62,852 bases of DNA from DASXSB01 sp036506275 (GTDB lineage: Bacteria; Methylomirabilota; Methylomirabilia; Rokubacteriales; CSP1-6). The position numbers and the translations under genes were made by a program. This document shows, piece by piece, positions 1 through 8,555 of the stretch (positions are counted from its first letter, which is position 1; every line of letters begins with the position of its first letter). Below the pieces are notes generated by a model. The model was not told where the DNA came from and did not search any database. It saw only the letters and a program-made list of their open reading frames with translations. The stretch covers positions 1 to 62,852 of the forward strand of contig DASXSB010000099.1 in the NCBI GenBank assembly GCA_036506275.1. The letters run 5' to 3'.

Positions 1-2
1 GC

Positions 3-869
3 TTCCTGATGATCGATCCCAAGCGCCTGGAGCTGTCGGTCTACGAGGGGATCCCGCACCTGCTGGCGCCGGTCGTCACCGACGCCAAGGAGGCGGCGGC
101 GCGCTTGCGCTGGATCGTGGGCAAGATGGACGAGCGCTACAAGCAGCTCCAGGCGCGGCAGGTTCGCAACATCGAGGGCTACAACCGCGCGGTCGCCGTC
201 GAGGAGCGCCTGCCGTACTGGGTCGTCGTCGTCGACGAGCTCGCCGACCTCATGCTGGTCTCGGCGGGCGAGGTGCAGACCTCGCTCGTGCGGCTGGCGC
301 AAATCGCGCGCGCGGTCGGCATCCACTTGATCATCGCCACCCAGCGGCCGTCGGTGGATGTCGTCACCGGCCTCATCAAGGCGAACTTCCCCACGCGCAT
401 CGCCTTCCAGGTCGCCTCCAAGGTCGATTCGCGCACGGTGCTCGACGGAAACGGGGCCGAGCAGCTCCTGGGCCGGGGCGACATGATCTTCGTGCCGCCC
501 GGCGCCAACAAGCAGGTGCGCGTCCACGGCGCCTGGGTCGCCGACGAGGAGGTCAAATCGGTCTGCGACTTCCTCCGCAAGCAGGGCACCGCGGTCTACG
601 AGGAGGTCGTGCTCCAGACGGACGACATCGGCGGTGACGGAGGGGAGGGCGGCGAGCGCGACGACCTCTACTGGGACGCCGTCCATCTCGTCATCGGCCA
701 GCGGCAGGCGTCGATCTCGTTCCTCCAGCGCCGCATGCGACTCGGGTACCCGAAGGCCGCGCGCTTCATCGACATGATGGAGCAGGACCGCATCATCGGC
801 CCCGGCGACGGCGCCAAGCCGCGCGAGGTCCTCGTCGGTCCGGAATACCTCGCCAAGCGGGGGCGGTAG
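3..869 (+). CDS. ftsK: DNA translocase FtsK, C-terminal part (partial at window start)
   Basis: C-terminal part of the septal DNA translocase that pumps and unlinks chromosomes at division. The frame is open to the window edge, so the gene begins upstream. Visible are the motor segment (MIDPKRLELSVYEGIPHL, then the Walker-B-like stretch YWVVVVDELADLML, and HLIIATQRPSVDVVTG) and, after a short acidic linker, a winged-helix gamma domain (about residues 222-280, QRQASISFLQRRMRLGYPKA) that in the family reads KOPS motifs. The membrane domain and Walker A lie off the window. The C-terminus (EYLAKRGR) looks natural. Family assignment is secure. Confidence 0.97.
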   Translation, partial: FLMIDPKRLELSVYEGIPHLLAPVVTDAKEAAARLRWIVGKMDERYKQLQARQVRNIEGYNRAVAVEERLPYWVVVVDELADLMLVSAGEVQTSLVRLAQIARAVGIHLIIATQRPSVDVVTGLIKANFPTRIAFQVASKVDSRTVLDGNGAEQLLGRGDMIFVPPGANKQVRVHGAWVADEEVKSVCDFLRKQGTAVYEEVVLQTDDIGGDGGEGGERDDLYWDAVHLVIGQRQASISFLQRRMRLGYPKAARFIDMMEQDRIIGPGDGAKPREVLVGPEYLAKRGR

Positions 870-1118
870 AGCACTCCCCGCGTCTCTCAGCCATGCCGCC
901 CCACGTCATGGCCGTGACGCTATCGGCGGACCGGTGTCAGGGCGCGGCACGCCGGCCGCGTCTGTCCCTACGCCAAGTGCCCGGTTTTCATGAGGCGGCT
1001 GCCGCGGAAGGCATTTGGCCCGCCCGTTGCTGCTACAGAGGCCAGACGCCCCGAGGCAGCGGATGGCGACTCCGAGTAGCAAAGCCAGAGACGTCGACCC
1101 GAGTGCGCGGAGCGCGGC

Positions 1119-2081
1119 GTGAAAGACGCCGCGACTCTGGAGAGCCTCGTCACGAAGCACGCCTCCTCTCTCGAACCCGGACTCGCGATCGTGGAGACGT
1201 CCGCCCTGCTCGGCGAAAGCACCATCGACCTCGTGGGCGTTGGGCACGACGGGGCACTCGTGCTGATCGCGCTCGGACTGGTGGGCGACGGCGGCATGAT
1301 CCTGCGCGCGCTCGGCGCCTACGCGTGGTGCGTCGAGTACCCCGACGCCGTCCGTCAGCGCTATCGCGCGGCCCGCCGGGAGCTCCGCTGGCCGCCGCGC
1401 ATCGTCTTCATGGCGGAGGGCCTCCCGGAGTCGTTCGTCCGCAAGGTGAAGCGCCTCGGCGTGCCGTCGATCGAGTGCGTCGAGTTCCGGGCGCTGGAGT
1501 CGAACGGGACGTCTGCGCTCCGTTTCGAGCGGCGCCAGCGCGTGCGGCTCGACGCCGCGGGCGTGGCCGCCGCGCCCGTGACACCGGTCGACTCTCCGGC
1601 CGCGCCGCCGGCCACCGCCACCCCCAATGGCGCCGACCCGCTCGCGGACGGCGACCCCGTGGCCGAGGCCGTCATCGCCATCACCACCGCCGCCGACGAG
1701 GCAAAGGCATCGCGGGTGCCCGCGGCGGCTGCGCCGCGTGTGCCTGCGCCGTCTGCGCCGGCGCCGCCTGCGCCCGCGGTGCCGCCCATGCTGGTGCCGG
1801 AGCCGGTTCGACTGCAGACCCCCGAAGCGGTCGTGCCCGCGGCGCCGCCCGTGGCCGCTTCTGCTGGTAGTGCGAGCGTGGTTTCTCCGAACGCGACGCC
1901 CTCGGAAGCGCCGGTCTCGGTGAACACGCCTCCCGGCAAGCCGGTCGCGGAGATGCCTCCCGCGTCGAGGAAGGGCGCGCGGGGCCGCACACGGCGGCGC
2001 AAGACGCCGGCGTGGCCGCCGACGCCATCGATGCTGAGCGCGGACGAGAAAAGGGACGACGACGAGGACGGAGACGCATGA
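1119..2081 (+). CDS. Hypothetical protein, degenerate NucS-like (PD-(D/E)XK) domain plus Ala/Pro-rich tail
   Basis: I do not recognise a named family. Residues 1-140 are closely similar to the next gene. The pattern 'LEPGLAIVETSALLGESTID' followed by LVGVGHDGALVLIALGL has the strand order of NucS/DUF91-type PD-(D/E)XK folds (upstream Glu, ID-L-x-x-x-D, then strand), but the expected E-x-K on the third strand reads A-L-G, so nuclease activity is unlikely. Residues 150-280 are low-complexity Ala/Pro/Val, and the tail is basic then acidic (GARGRTRRRK, then DEKRDDDEDGDA), which could contact nucleic acid or protein. GTG start with GGAG upstream. The TGA overlaps the next ATG (ATGA), so the pair is translationally coupled. 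Fold assignment is inference. Confidence 0.7.
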   Translation: MKDAATLESLVTKHASSLEPGLAIVETSALLGESTIDLVGVGHDGALVLIALGLVGDGGMILRALGAYAWCVEYPDAVRQRYRAARRELRWPPRIVFMAEGLPESFVRKVKRLGVPSIECVEFRALESNGTSALRFERRQRVRLDAAGVAAAPVTPVDSPAAPPATATPNGADPLADGDPVAEAVIAITTAADEAKASRVPAAAAPRVPAPSAPAPPAPAVPPMLVPEPVRLQTPEAVVPAAPPVAASAGSASVVSPNATPSEAPVSVNTPPGKPVAEMPPASRKGARGRTRRRKTPAWPPTPSMLSADEKRDDDEDGDA

Positions 2082-2641
2082 TGCTGCGGCTCCAGAAGCG
2101 CGCCCTCGACGACGTGAAAGCGCTCGAGAAGCTCGTGGTCGGGAACGCGGAGGCGCTGGAGCCGGAAGTCCGTATCATCGACGCCCGCCTCGTCCTCGGC
2201 GACGCGACCATCGATCTCGTCGGGGTGGATGCCGACGGGGGCCTCACCCTCATCGCGCTCGGCCTCGAAGCCGACGGCAACATGATCCTGCGAACGCTGG
2301 GCGCGTTCTCGTGGGCGGTGGACGATCCCGCGGCCGTCAAGCAGCGCTATCCCGCCACCAACATCGACGTGGGCAAGGTCCCGCGCGTGATGTTCATCGC
2401 GGAACGATTGCCCGAGGGTTTCCGCCGGCAGGTGCGTCAGCTCGACGTGCCCGCCATCGACTGCGTCGAGGTCCGGCACTTCGATGCCGGGCGCACCACC
2501 GCCATCAGCTTCGAGGTGGTGGAGCGGATTCGCCGCGGCGTCCCCGTCGCCGCCGGGGCCGCCGCCGGAGACGGGAGCGCGCCGGCGTCGAGCGCCACCG
2601 ACGTCTCGCCCGCCTGGCGCCAGTTCTTCCCGCCCGCCTAG
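2078..2641 (+). CDS. Hypothetical protein, tandem paralog of the preceding degenerate nuclease-like domain
   Basis: A 187-residue protein starting at ATG 2078 inside the stop of its upstream paralog. It keeps only the shared domain (LEKLVVGNAEALEPEVRIID, LVLGDATIDLVGVDADG, LTLIALGLEADGNMILRTLG) and lacks the long Ala/Pro tail apart from a short end. The Asp of IDLVGVD is retained, while the Glu and Lys expected in the E-x-K strand are Ala and Gly, exactly as in the first copy. That both copies lost the same residues implies loss before duplication and continued selection for a non-catalytic role such as DNA binding or scaffolding. The function is unknown and the fold call is inference. Confidence 0.7.
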   Translation: MMLRLQKRALDDVKALEKLVVGNAEALEPEVRIIDARLVLGDATIDLVGVDADGGLTLIALGLEADGNMILRTLGAFSWAVDDPAAVKQRYPATNIDVGKVPRVMFIAERLPEGFRRQVRQLDVPAIDCVEVRHFDAGRTTAISFEVVERIRRGVPVAAGAAAGDGSAPASSATDVSPAWRQFFPPA

Positions 2642-2659
2642 CACGCGCGCTTGGAAGTC

Positions 2660-4066
2660 TCAGAAGCGCGCCCGCACGCGATACGTGAGCTTCGCCGTGC
2701 CCTCGGCCGGCACGCTCACCGAGAAGCGCAGCGTGTGCGCCTCGACCTTCTCCCACGCCTGGGTCGAGGCGAGAACCTGCCAATCGCCGGGCACGGGCTC
2801 GATGACGGTGACGGTCTGCGCTGTCTTCTTCGCGTTGCGGAGCGCGATCTCCCACTCGACTTCGTAGAGGTTGGGGGCGATCTTCCGCCAGTCTTTCTGC
2901 GTGCGCTCGCCCACCACGTCGAAGGCGTCGCCGAGCTTGATCTTCACGCGCTCGTTGACGGGCGTGTGGTCGAGCCAGTCCTCGCCGACGAACTGCTCGC
3001 TGCCGCCGGCGTCGGCCTTGTACACACGCAGCTTGCCCTTCGGCAGCGGCACCCCGAGACGGTTCTCCTTGCGGTTCTCGATCTCGAGATAGGCGCCGAC
3101 CTTCTGATTCGACACGGGCACGCCGTACGCGTTGCGGTAGTACTCCTGCGCCCCGTAGTAGACGAGCTGCTTCCGCACCGGCACCGCGGTGGCGGCGAGC
3201 AGCGAGAGCTGCTTGGTCTGGTTGTCCTTGATCGTCGTCCGCCCTTCCAGCGTGTAGAGGTGGTACTCGAAGAAGCCTTCCTCGGCAAAGGCGCGCTCGG
3301 CCGCGGCGGGGCTGGCCGCGCGCGCCGCCGCCTTCAGCACGCGCGCGTCCCGAGCGGCGTCGCGGGCGCGGTTGACGTTGCCGGCCACGAGCTTGAGGGC
3401 GGCGTTGGCGTAGAGGGCGCCACTCTTGTTGTCGATGGTGACCCATCCCGTCAGATCGCCGCGCTCGTCGGCGGCGTCGAGGACCAGCACGTAGTCGGCC
3501 TTCCACGTGATGCCGCCCGTCAGATACGACGCCTCCACGCGCTGCGGGCGGGCGACGTCGTTGCGGAGGAGCCAGGTGAGCGTTGGCCGCGAGACGAGAT
3601 TGTCGGGCAGGGCGGGGAGGACGAGCCGCCCCGTGTACCCGAGATGGATCTCGCCGTTGATCTCGTACACCGGCCCGTTCGTGGAGAGGAGCGTCGCCTC
3701 GTGAAAGGCGCCGTCGCTGCCGTAGAGCCGCACGCGCTTGCCGACGTACTTCTCGAGGATCTTCTCGCTGGAGAGCAGGTCGTACTCGTAGTTCTGCTCG
3801 AGGATCTTGACGCCGGAGGCGTCCGTGAGCGAGCGCAGATGCACGCTGGTGGGATCGATGAGGGCGGCCACGTCCATGAACTGCACCTCGGAGAGACCGG
3901 TGCCGAAGCGCGTCTCCCGCACGTCCTTCACGAGCCCGAGGTCGCCGTTGTAGACGGTGACCATCATCTCTCGTTGAGCCTCGCGCGTGATTGCAAGCGG
4001 CGCCGCCAGCGCCGGATCGCCGGTGGTGAGCAGCAAGAGCAGCATGCACGCGGTCATCGCTCTCAT
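2660..4066 (-). CDS. DUF4139 domain-containing secreted protein
   Basis: 468 residues. Start chosen at ATG 4066, because GGGAGG lies about 6 nt upstream and the protein then opens with a signal peptide (MRAMTACMLLLLLTTGDPALA). The body has the DUF4139 pattern: an N-terminal VYNGDLGLVKDVRE strand, a central 'LTWLLRNDVARPQRVEASYL' with TGGITWKADYVLVLD, and a C-terminal beta-rich part (EVEWEIALRNAKKTAQTV, EAHTLRFSVSVPAEGTAKL). Family members are secreted or periplasmic beta proteins of unknown biochemical role. It lies 73 nt downstream of the anti-sigma gene on the same strand and could be the last member of that unit. Confidence 0.85.
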   Translation of the reverse strand: MRAMTACMLLLLLTTGDPALAAPLAITREAQREMMVTVYNGDLGLVKDVRETRFGTGLSEVQFMDVAALIDPTSVHLRSLTDASGVKILEQNYEYDLLSSEKILEKYVGKRVRLYGSDGAFHEATLLSTNGPVYEINGEIHLGYTGRLVLPALPDNLVSRPTLTWLLRNDVARPQRVEASYLTGGITWKADYVLVLDAADERGDLTGWVTIDNKSGALYANAALKLVAGNVNRARDAARDARVLKAAARAASPAAAERAFAEEGFFEYHLYTLEGRTTIKDNQTKQLSLLAATAVPVRKQLVYYGAQEYYRNAYGVPVSNQKVGAYLEIENRKENRLGVPLPKGKLRVYKADAGGSEQFVGEDWLDHTPVNERVKIKLGDAFDVVGERTQKDWRKIAPNLYEVEWEIALRNAKKTAQTVTVIEPVPGDWQVLASTQAWEKVEAHTLRFSVSVPAEGTAKLTYRVRARF

Positions 4067-4139
4067 GTCGATCCTCCCCGACGGCATACCGTCGTGACCT
4101 CTTAGACGGGGAGGCGGCGGGAAAGTTCCGCGAGCGCGC

Positions 4140-5186
4140 TCAGGCGCCGATGCGCAGGACGAGGTGAACGTTGGGCGCGAGGTCGGGGGGGACCTCGCCG
4201 GTGAGCGCCCCCAGCGCGCGGAGTCCCTCCAGCAGCCGGGAGAGCTCGGCGCGGGGAACGATCAGCTCGAGAACACGCTCGTCGCCGTCGGCGGTGCTGC
4301 TCACCACCGCGCCTCCGGCACGGCTCACGAGGTTGGCGACGGCTGTCGAGGCCGTCGCGCGATCCGCCACGCTGAGGCGAGCGGCGATGTCGGACGACCC
4401 GCCCGGTTGCATCCGCGCGGCGCGGACGGGCGCCTCCGCGGACCGCGCGACGCCGGTCTTCGCGAGCGCGCGCGCCTCGTCGCGGCTGCCTTTGAGGGCG
4501 GTCTGGACTTCCTCGCCCTTGCTCTTTTGTGCCGGCTGATCCGGCGGCGCCGGCGCCTCCGGCGGCGCTGGCGCCGTTGCCTCCGCCGGGGCTCCCGGCG
4601 TGGCGTCCTTCGGCGGCGGCGCGGGCGCTTGCGCCACTCCCGGTCTCGCGGGCGGCGCCGCGGCCGGCGCGCGATCGGCGAGCGCGCGCGACGAAGCATC
4701 GCGCTCCGCGGCCGCCCGCTCGCGCTCGGTCTCGCCCGCTGCCGGCGCCGCGACCGCGCGTTCGGAGGCCGGGGGCGGAGCGTAACGCTCCTCCAGCGGC
4801 ACCGCGCGCGTGGGAGCGTCGAGGCGGGCGGCGACGCGCAGCTCCGGCGTTCGCGCGAGCAGGAACCCGACGCCCACCGCGACGAGCAGGAAGGCGGCGA
4901 CCCCGGCCGGCAGGTCCACGGGGAAGCGGAAGAGAAAGCGGCGGCGCCGCCGGGCCTCGACGCGATCGGCGGGGCGGGCGGCGGCCATCACGCGATCGAC
5001 GAAGCTGGCGGGTGCGCGCGGGGCGTCGAGTCGGTGGAGCAGCGTCACCGTCTGACGAAGGCCCTCCAGCTCGGCGCGGCATTCTGCGCACGTCGCGAGG
5101 TGAGCCTCGAGGGCGGCGCGCGCGCTCGGGTCGAGAACCTCGTCGAGGAGGTCGGTCAGGTGTTCCCGCGCGTCCGCGCACGTCAT
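4140..5186 (-). CDS. Membrane anti-sigma factor with N-terminal zinc finger
   Basis: Begins with a ZAS-type zinc finger (MTCADAREHL, then HLATCAEC, giving H-x3-C-x2-C), which in this family clamps the cognate ECF sigma factor. A single membrane segment follows (about residues 90-110, VDLPAGVAAFLLVAVGVGFLLA), then an Ala/Pro-rich linker and a C-terminal periplasmic beta-alpha domain (VLELIVPRAELSRLLEGLRA) resembling DUF4349-type modules. The start ATG overlaps the sigma stop codon by 3 nt, the usual arrangement of a sigma/anti-sigma pair. The periplasmic domain is probably the signal receiver; the signal cannot be told from sequence. Confidence 0.9.
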   Translation of the reverse strand: MTCADAREHLTDLLDEVLDPSARAALEAHLATCAECRAELEGLRQTVTLLHRLDAPRAPASFVDRVMAAARPADRVEARRRRRFLFRFPVDLPAGVAAFLLVAVGVGFLLARTPELRVAARLDAPTRAVPLEERYAPPPASERAVAAPAAGETERERAAAERDASSRALADRAPAAAPPARPGVAQAPAPPPKDATPGAPAEATAPAPPEAPAPPDQPAQKSKGEEVQTALKGSRDEARALAKTGVARSAEAPVRAARMQPGGSSDIAARLSVADRATASTAVANLVSRAGGAVVSSTADGDERVLELIVPRAELSRLLEGLRALGALTGEVPPDLAPNVHLVLRIGA

Positions 5187-5734
5187 GCGAAAAAGCGCTC
5201 CAGCTTCGACTTGAGGTCCATGCGGGCGCGATGAAGGCGCGAGCGTACGGTGCCGAGCTCGAGATCGAGGGCGCTCGCGATGTCCTCGTAGGAGAGGCCT
5301 TCGAGGTCACGCAGGACGACCACGATCCGCCGATCTTCGGGAAGCTCGGCGATGGCACGATGGAGCGCCGCTTCCATCTCGCCCCGCTCGATCTCGGCAC
5401 CCGGATGCTCGCGGGCGTCCGCGACGCGTTCCAGGTCGATCCCGTCCGCGCGGCGCAGCCGCCGCTCGGCCGCGCCGAGGCGGGTCAGGCAGAGGCGGGA
5501 CGCGATCGCGTACAGCCACGTCGAGAGCTTGGCCTCGCCGCGAAAATCACCCAGCGTGCGGTGGGCGCGCAGGAACACTTCCTGTGCGATCTCCTCCGCT
5601 TCCGCGCGATTGCCGAGCATCCGGAGCGCCACGCCGTACACCCGATGCTGATGCGTCCTCACCAGCTCCTCGAAGGCGGCGGCGTCACCCGCTCGCAGGC
5701 GGGCAAGCCACGCCGCGCTCGCCTCCTCGCGCAT
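5183..5734 (-). CDS. ECF-family RNA polymerase sigma factor
   Basis: 183 residues, normal for an ECF sigma factor. Region 2 is clear (HRVYGVALRMLGNRAEAEEI, AQEVFLRAHRTLGDF, STWLYAIASRLC), followed by a variable linker and region 4 (ELPEDRRIVVVLRDLEGLSY, EDIASALDLELGTVRSRLHR), whose helix-turn-helix reads the -35 element. It sits between the acyl-CoA dehydrogenase (2 nt between stop and start) and its anti-sigma partner (overlap), so all three are probably cotranscribed. The target promoters are not visible in the window. Confidence 0.96.
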   Translation of the reverse strand: MREEASAAWLARLRAGDAAAFEELVRTHQHRVYGVALRMLGNRAEAEEIAQEVFLRAHRTLGDFRGEAKLSTWLYAIASRLCLTRLGAAERRLRRADGIDLERVADAREHPGAEIERGEMEAALHRAIAELPEDRRIVVVLRDLEGLSYEDIASALDLELGTVRSRLHRARMDLKSKLERFFA

Positions 5735-5736
5735 CC

Positions 5737-7530
5737 TTAGACTGCTCCCGGCCGTCGAAGTTCCTCGCCGAAGGCAGCGAGGGCAGGGGCCGGGATCGGT
5801 GTCCAGTCGACGAGGGCGTCGAGCCAGCGCAGGTGGTGGCTCGTGAACATCGCCTCCGGCGGGGCCGGGGGACGCAGCCAGCGGCGGGCGTAGAGGGAGG
5901 CCACCAGCAGCTTCCGGAAATCGCCGCGGCCGTCGCGCAACGCCTGCCCCTCCGCGAGGAGCAGGCTCGTCGCCGCCACGTGATAGAGCGCCTCCATCAC
6001 CGGCCGCGCCTGGAGCTCACGCTCGACGGCGTCGACGGCCGGCCACGCCCCCAGCCGCCGCCTGAGGTCGTCGGCGGCCACGCGCACCGCCTCCACGCAC
6101 GGCTTGCCGGCGGGCTCCACGACGGCGTCGAGCCGCGCGTGCACGACGGCCAGGAGCGGCTCCGCGCAGCCGTCTCGAAGGATGGCGCGCTGGACGTCGA
6201 GAGCCACGACGTTGGTGGCACCTTCCCAGATGGCGCCGAGGTAGCTGTCGCGGAGCAGCCGCGGGTTCACCCATTCCTCGATGTACCCGTTGCCGCCGCG
6301 GACGTTCATGGCCTCGCCCGCCACCGCGCGGGCGCGCACCGTCAGCCAGCACTTGGCGAGCGGGGTCAGGATCCGGACGAGGTTCCGATCGAGCGACGAT
6401 CCCGCGTCGGCGCGATCGAGGGTGGCGGCGGCATCGAGCACCACCGACGCCGCCGCCTCGGTGTCGAGCAGCATGTCGAGGAGATTGCTTCGCAACAGCG
6501 GGAGGGCGGCGAGAGGACGGCCGAAGGCGATGCGGCCACGCGCGTGCACGAGCGCCTCCAGGAGACTCCGTCGCATGATGCCGGCCGCGCGCATCGCGTT
6601 CGACAGGCGCGACACGTTCACCATCTCCATCATCTGCCGGAAGCCGCGGTCGAGGTCCCCGACCGGATAGGCGAGGGCGCCGTCGTAGGTGACTTCGCCC
6701 GTCGCCATCGAGCGGGAGCCGAGCTTGTCCTTGAGCCGGTTGATCGTCCACGCGTTCTTGGTGCCGTCGGGGAGGTACTTCGGCACCAGGAACATCGCGA
6801 GCCCGCGCGTACCCGCGGGAGCGCCGTCAGGACGGGCGAGCGTGAGGGCGAGATCGGCGTTGGCGTTGGAGCAGAACCACTTGTCGCCGTGAAGCCGCCA
6901 GGTGCCGTCGGGCTCGCGGTGCGCGCGCGTGGTCGATGCGCCGACGTCAGAGCCGCCCGTCTTCTCGGTCATCCACTGCGTGCCCTGCCAGAGCCCGGAG
7001 AGATCGGTGGCGGTGAGACGCGGAAGGTACGTCGACTTGAGGTGATCGGCGCCATGGCGGGAGATCACGCGCGCGGTGGCGTCGGTCAGCGACACCGGAC
7101 ACAGCAGGCCGAACTCCGACTGCGCGAAGAGATAGGACAGCGCGTACTTCACCACGTGCGGCACCGGCCCCGGCCAGCCGAGGACGCCGCTCCGGTGCGA
7201 CATGGCGGCCAGCCCGAACCGCTCGAAGGCGAGGCGCTCCATGGCCACGTAGGCCGGATGCTTTACGATCTCGTCGACGCGGCGGCCGGCGGCGTTCCAC
7301 GCGCGCAGCGTCGGAGGGTGCTTGTCCGCCGTGTCCGCGAGCGCGTCCAGTTCGTCGCCCGCCACCGCGCCCATCTCCACGAGCGACGGCCGTGCGCGCG
7401 CGAAGACGTCAGGCCCCATCAGGCGCGCGCAGACGAAGTCGAGATTGGGATCGGCGAGATAGAAGTTGAGGCCGCGGGTGGTGGGCATGCCGCCGGCGAC
7501 GGGATCCGAGGCCTGTTCGCGACCGGTCAC
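5737..7530 (-). CDS. Acyl-CoA dehydrogenase family protein, AidB/ACAD11-like
   Basis: 597 residues from GTG 7530. A later ATG (7488) is also possible, since MPTTRGLNFYLADPN is where AidB-type proteins begin. The flavoprotein signature of the AidB branch is clear: 'GTQWMTEKTGGSDVGASTTR', LHGDKWFCSNANADL, FLVPKYLPDG, 'RLKDKLGSRSMATGEVTYDG' and RGGNGYIEEW. AidB proteins bind FAD and DNA and protect against alkylation, whereas other members oxidise acyl-CoAs; which applies here is open. A -10-like TACTCT lies 6 nt before the GTG with no Shine-Dalgarno, so the message may be leaderless. First gene of the run toward the sigma/anti-sigma pair. Confidence 0.9.
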   Translation of the reverse strand: MTGREQASDPVAGGMPTTRGLNFYLADPNLDFVCARLMGPDVFARARPSLVEMGAVAGDELDALADTADKHPPTLRAWNAAGRRVDEIVKHPAYVAMERLAFERFGLAAMSHRSGVLGWPGPVPHVVKYALSYLFAQSEFGLLCPVSLTDATARVISRHGADHLKSTYLPRLTATDLSGLWQGTQWMTEKTGGSDVGASTTRAHREPDGTWRLHGDKWFCSNANADLALTLARPDGAPAGTRGLAMFLVPKYLPDGTKNAWTINRLKDKLGSRSMATGEVTYDGALAYPVGDLDRGFRQMMEMVNVSRLSNAMRAAGIMRRSLLEALVHARGRIAFGRPLAALPLLRSNLLDMLLDTEAAASVVLDAAATLDRADAGSSLDRNLVRILTPLAKCWLTVRARAVAGEAMNVRGGNGYIEEWVNPRLLRDSYLGAIWEGATNVVALDVQRAILRDGCAEPLLAVVHARLDAVVEPAGKPCVEAVRVAADDLRRRLGAWPAVDAVERELQARPVMEALYHVAATSLLLAEGQALRDGRGDFRKLLVASLYARRWLRPPAPPEAMFTSHHLRWLDALVDWTPIPAPALAAFGEELRRPGAV

Positions 7531-7638
7531 TCTCGTAGAGTAGCGCACCGCCGCGCGCGTGTGGCCACCCCGCGGCGGCGATGAGAGCCCGGCGGCTGGT
7601 GTACACTCTCGGCACCAAAGGCCGCGGAGGTTATCGGC

Positions 7639-8544
7639 ATGGCAGTCCGAGCTCTGCTCCATTACGCGCTCGAAGTCCCCGACCAGACGGTGGGCGAGCG
7701 CTTCTACCGGAATTTCGGTCTCGTCGACGAAGGCGGCGGCAACGCCGTCCGCCTGCGGCCGTCCGCGACGAAGCGCGAGTCGGTGCTGCTCTACGGCGGC
7801 CCTCGCAAGCGGCTGCACCACATCGCCTTCGGCGCCGTCGGCGACGATTACGAAGCCACCCGCGCGTCACTGCGGGCGGCCGGCGTGAAGGAGACCGACC
7901 CTCCCAAAGGCGCGCCCGAAGGCGGCACGTGGGTCCGTGATCCCGACGGCAACGCGATCAACGTCAGGCCCGAGACGGCCGACGTCCCGCCCGCGGATCC
8001 GCCGCTCACGCTCAATGCGCCCGGGCACGTCACGCGCATTGCCAAGCGCGGCTATCCGGACGGCATGGAGGCGCGGCCGCGCCGGCTCGGGCACGTGCTG
8101 CTGTTCACGCCCGACGTCGATCGCCAGCTCGATTTCTACACGCGCGCACTCGGGATGCGGCTGTCGGATCGCTCGAAGTCGATCGTGGCCTTTCTCCGGT
8201 GCACGCCGGACCACCACAACCTCGCCTTCCTGACGTCGCCCGCGCCCGGCTTCCACCACGGCTCGTTCGAAGTGGGCAGCGTGGACGAGATCGCGATGGG
8301 CGCCAAGCACATGGTCGAGGCCGGCTGCGAGCCGGGATGGGGTCTCGGCCGCCACGTCATCGGCTCCAACTTCTTCTATTACGTGCGTGACCCCTGGGGC
8401 AGCTTCGCGGAGTACTTCCACGACATCGACCACATCCCCGAGGACTGCGCGTGGGAGCCGCGCGACTTCCCGGAAGAGGACGCGATCTACCGCTGGGGAC
8501 CGCCGCTCCCGGACGACTTCGGCCGCAACCGCGAAGCCGAGTAG
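7639..8544 (+). CDS. VOC-family protein, extradiol ring-cleavage dioxygenase-like
   Basis: 301 residues with two vicinal-oxygen-chelate modules (about 5-112 and 148-262), the bilobed layout of type I extradiol dioxygenases. The iron ligands of the second module look complete: His152 (RRLGHVLLF), His206 or 207 (GFHHGSFEV) and Glu258 (SFAEYF). This supports an active Fe(II) catecholic ring-cleavage enzyme or close relative rather than a glyoxalase; the substrate is unknown. ATG start with GGAGG about 9 nt upstream. It diverges from the acyl-CoA dehydrogenase and converges on the TAXI receptor gene with an 11-nt gap. Confidence 0.88.
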   Translation: MAVRALLHYALEVPDQTVGERFYRNFGLVDEGGGNAVRLRPSATKRESVLLYGGPRKRLHHIAFGAVGDDYEATRASLRAAGVKETDPPKGAPEGGTWVRDPDGNAINVRPETADVPPADPPLTLNAPGHVTRIAKRGYPDGMEARPRRLGHVLLFTPDVDRQLDFYTRALGMRLSDRSKSIVAFLRCTPDHHNLAFLTSPAPGFHHGSFEVGSVDEIAMGAKHMVEAGCEPGWGLGRHVIGSNFFYYVRDPWGSFAEYFHDIDHIPEDCAWEPRDFPEEDAIYRWGPPLPDDFGRNREAE

Positions 8545-8555
8545 CGCGCGCCGCG

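Noticed and set aside
4500..4800. Repeat-like GGCGGCGCCGGCGCC tracts
   Set aside because: They encode the Ala/Pro linker of the anti-sigma factor and reflect codon bias, not a DNA repeat element.
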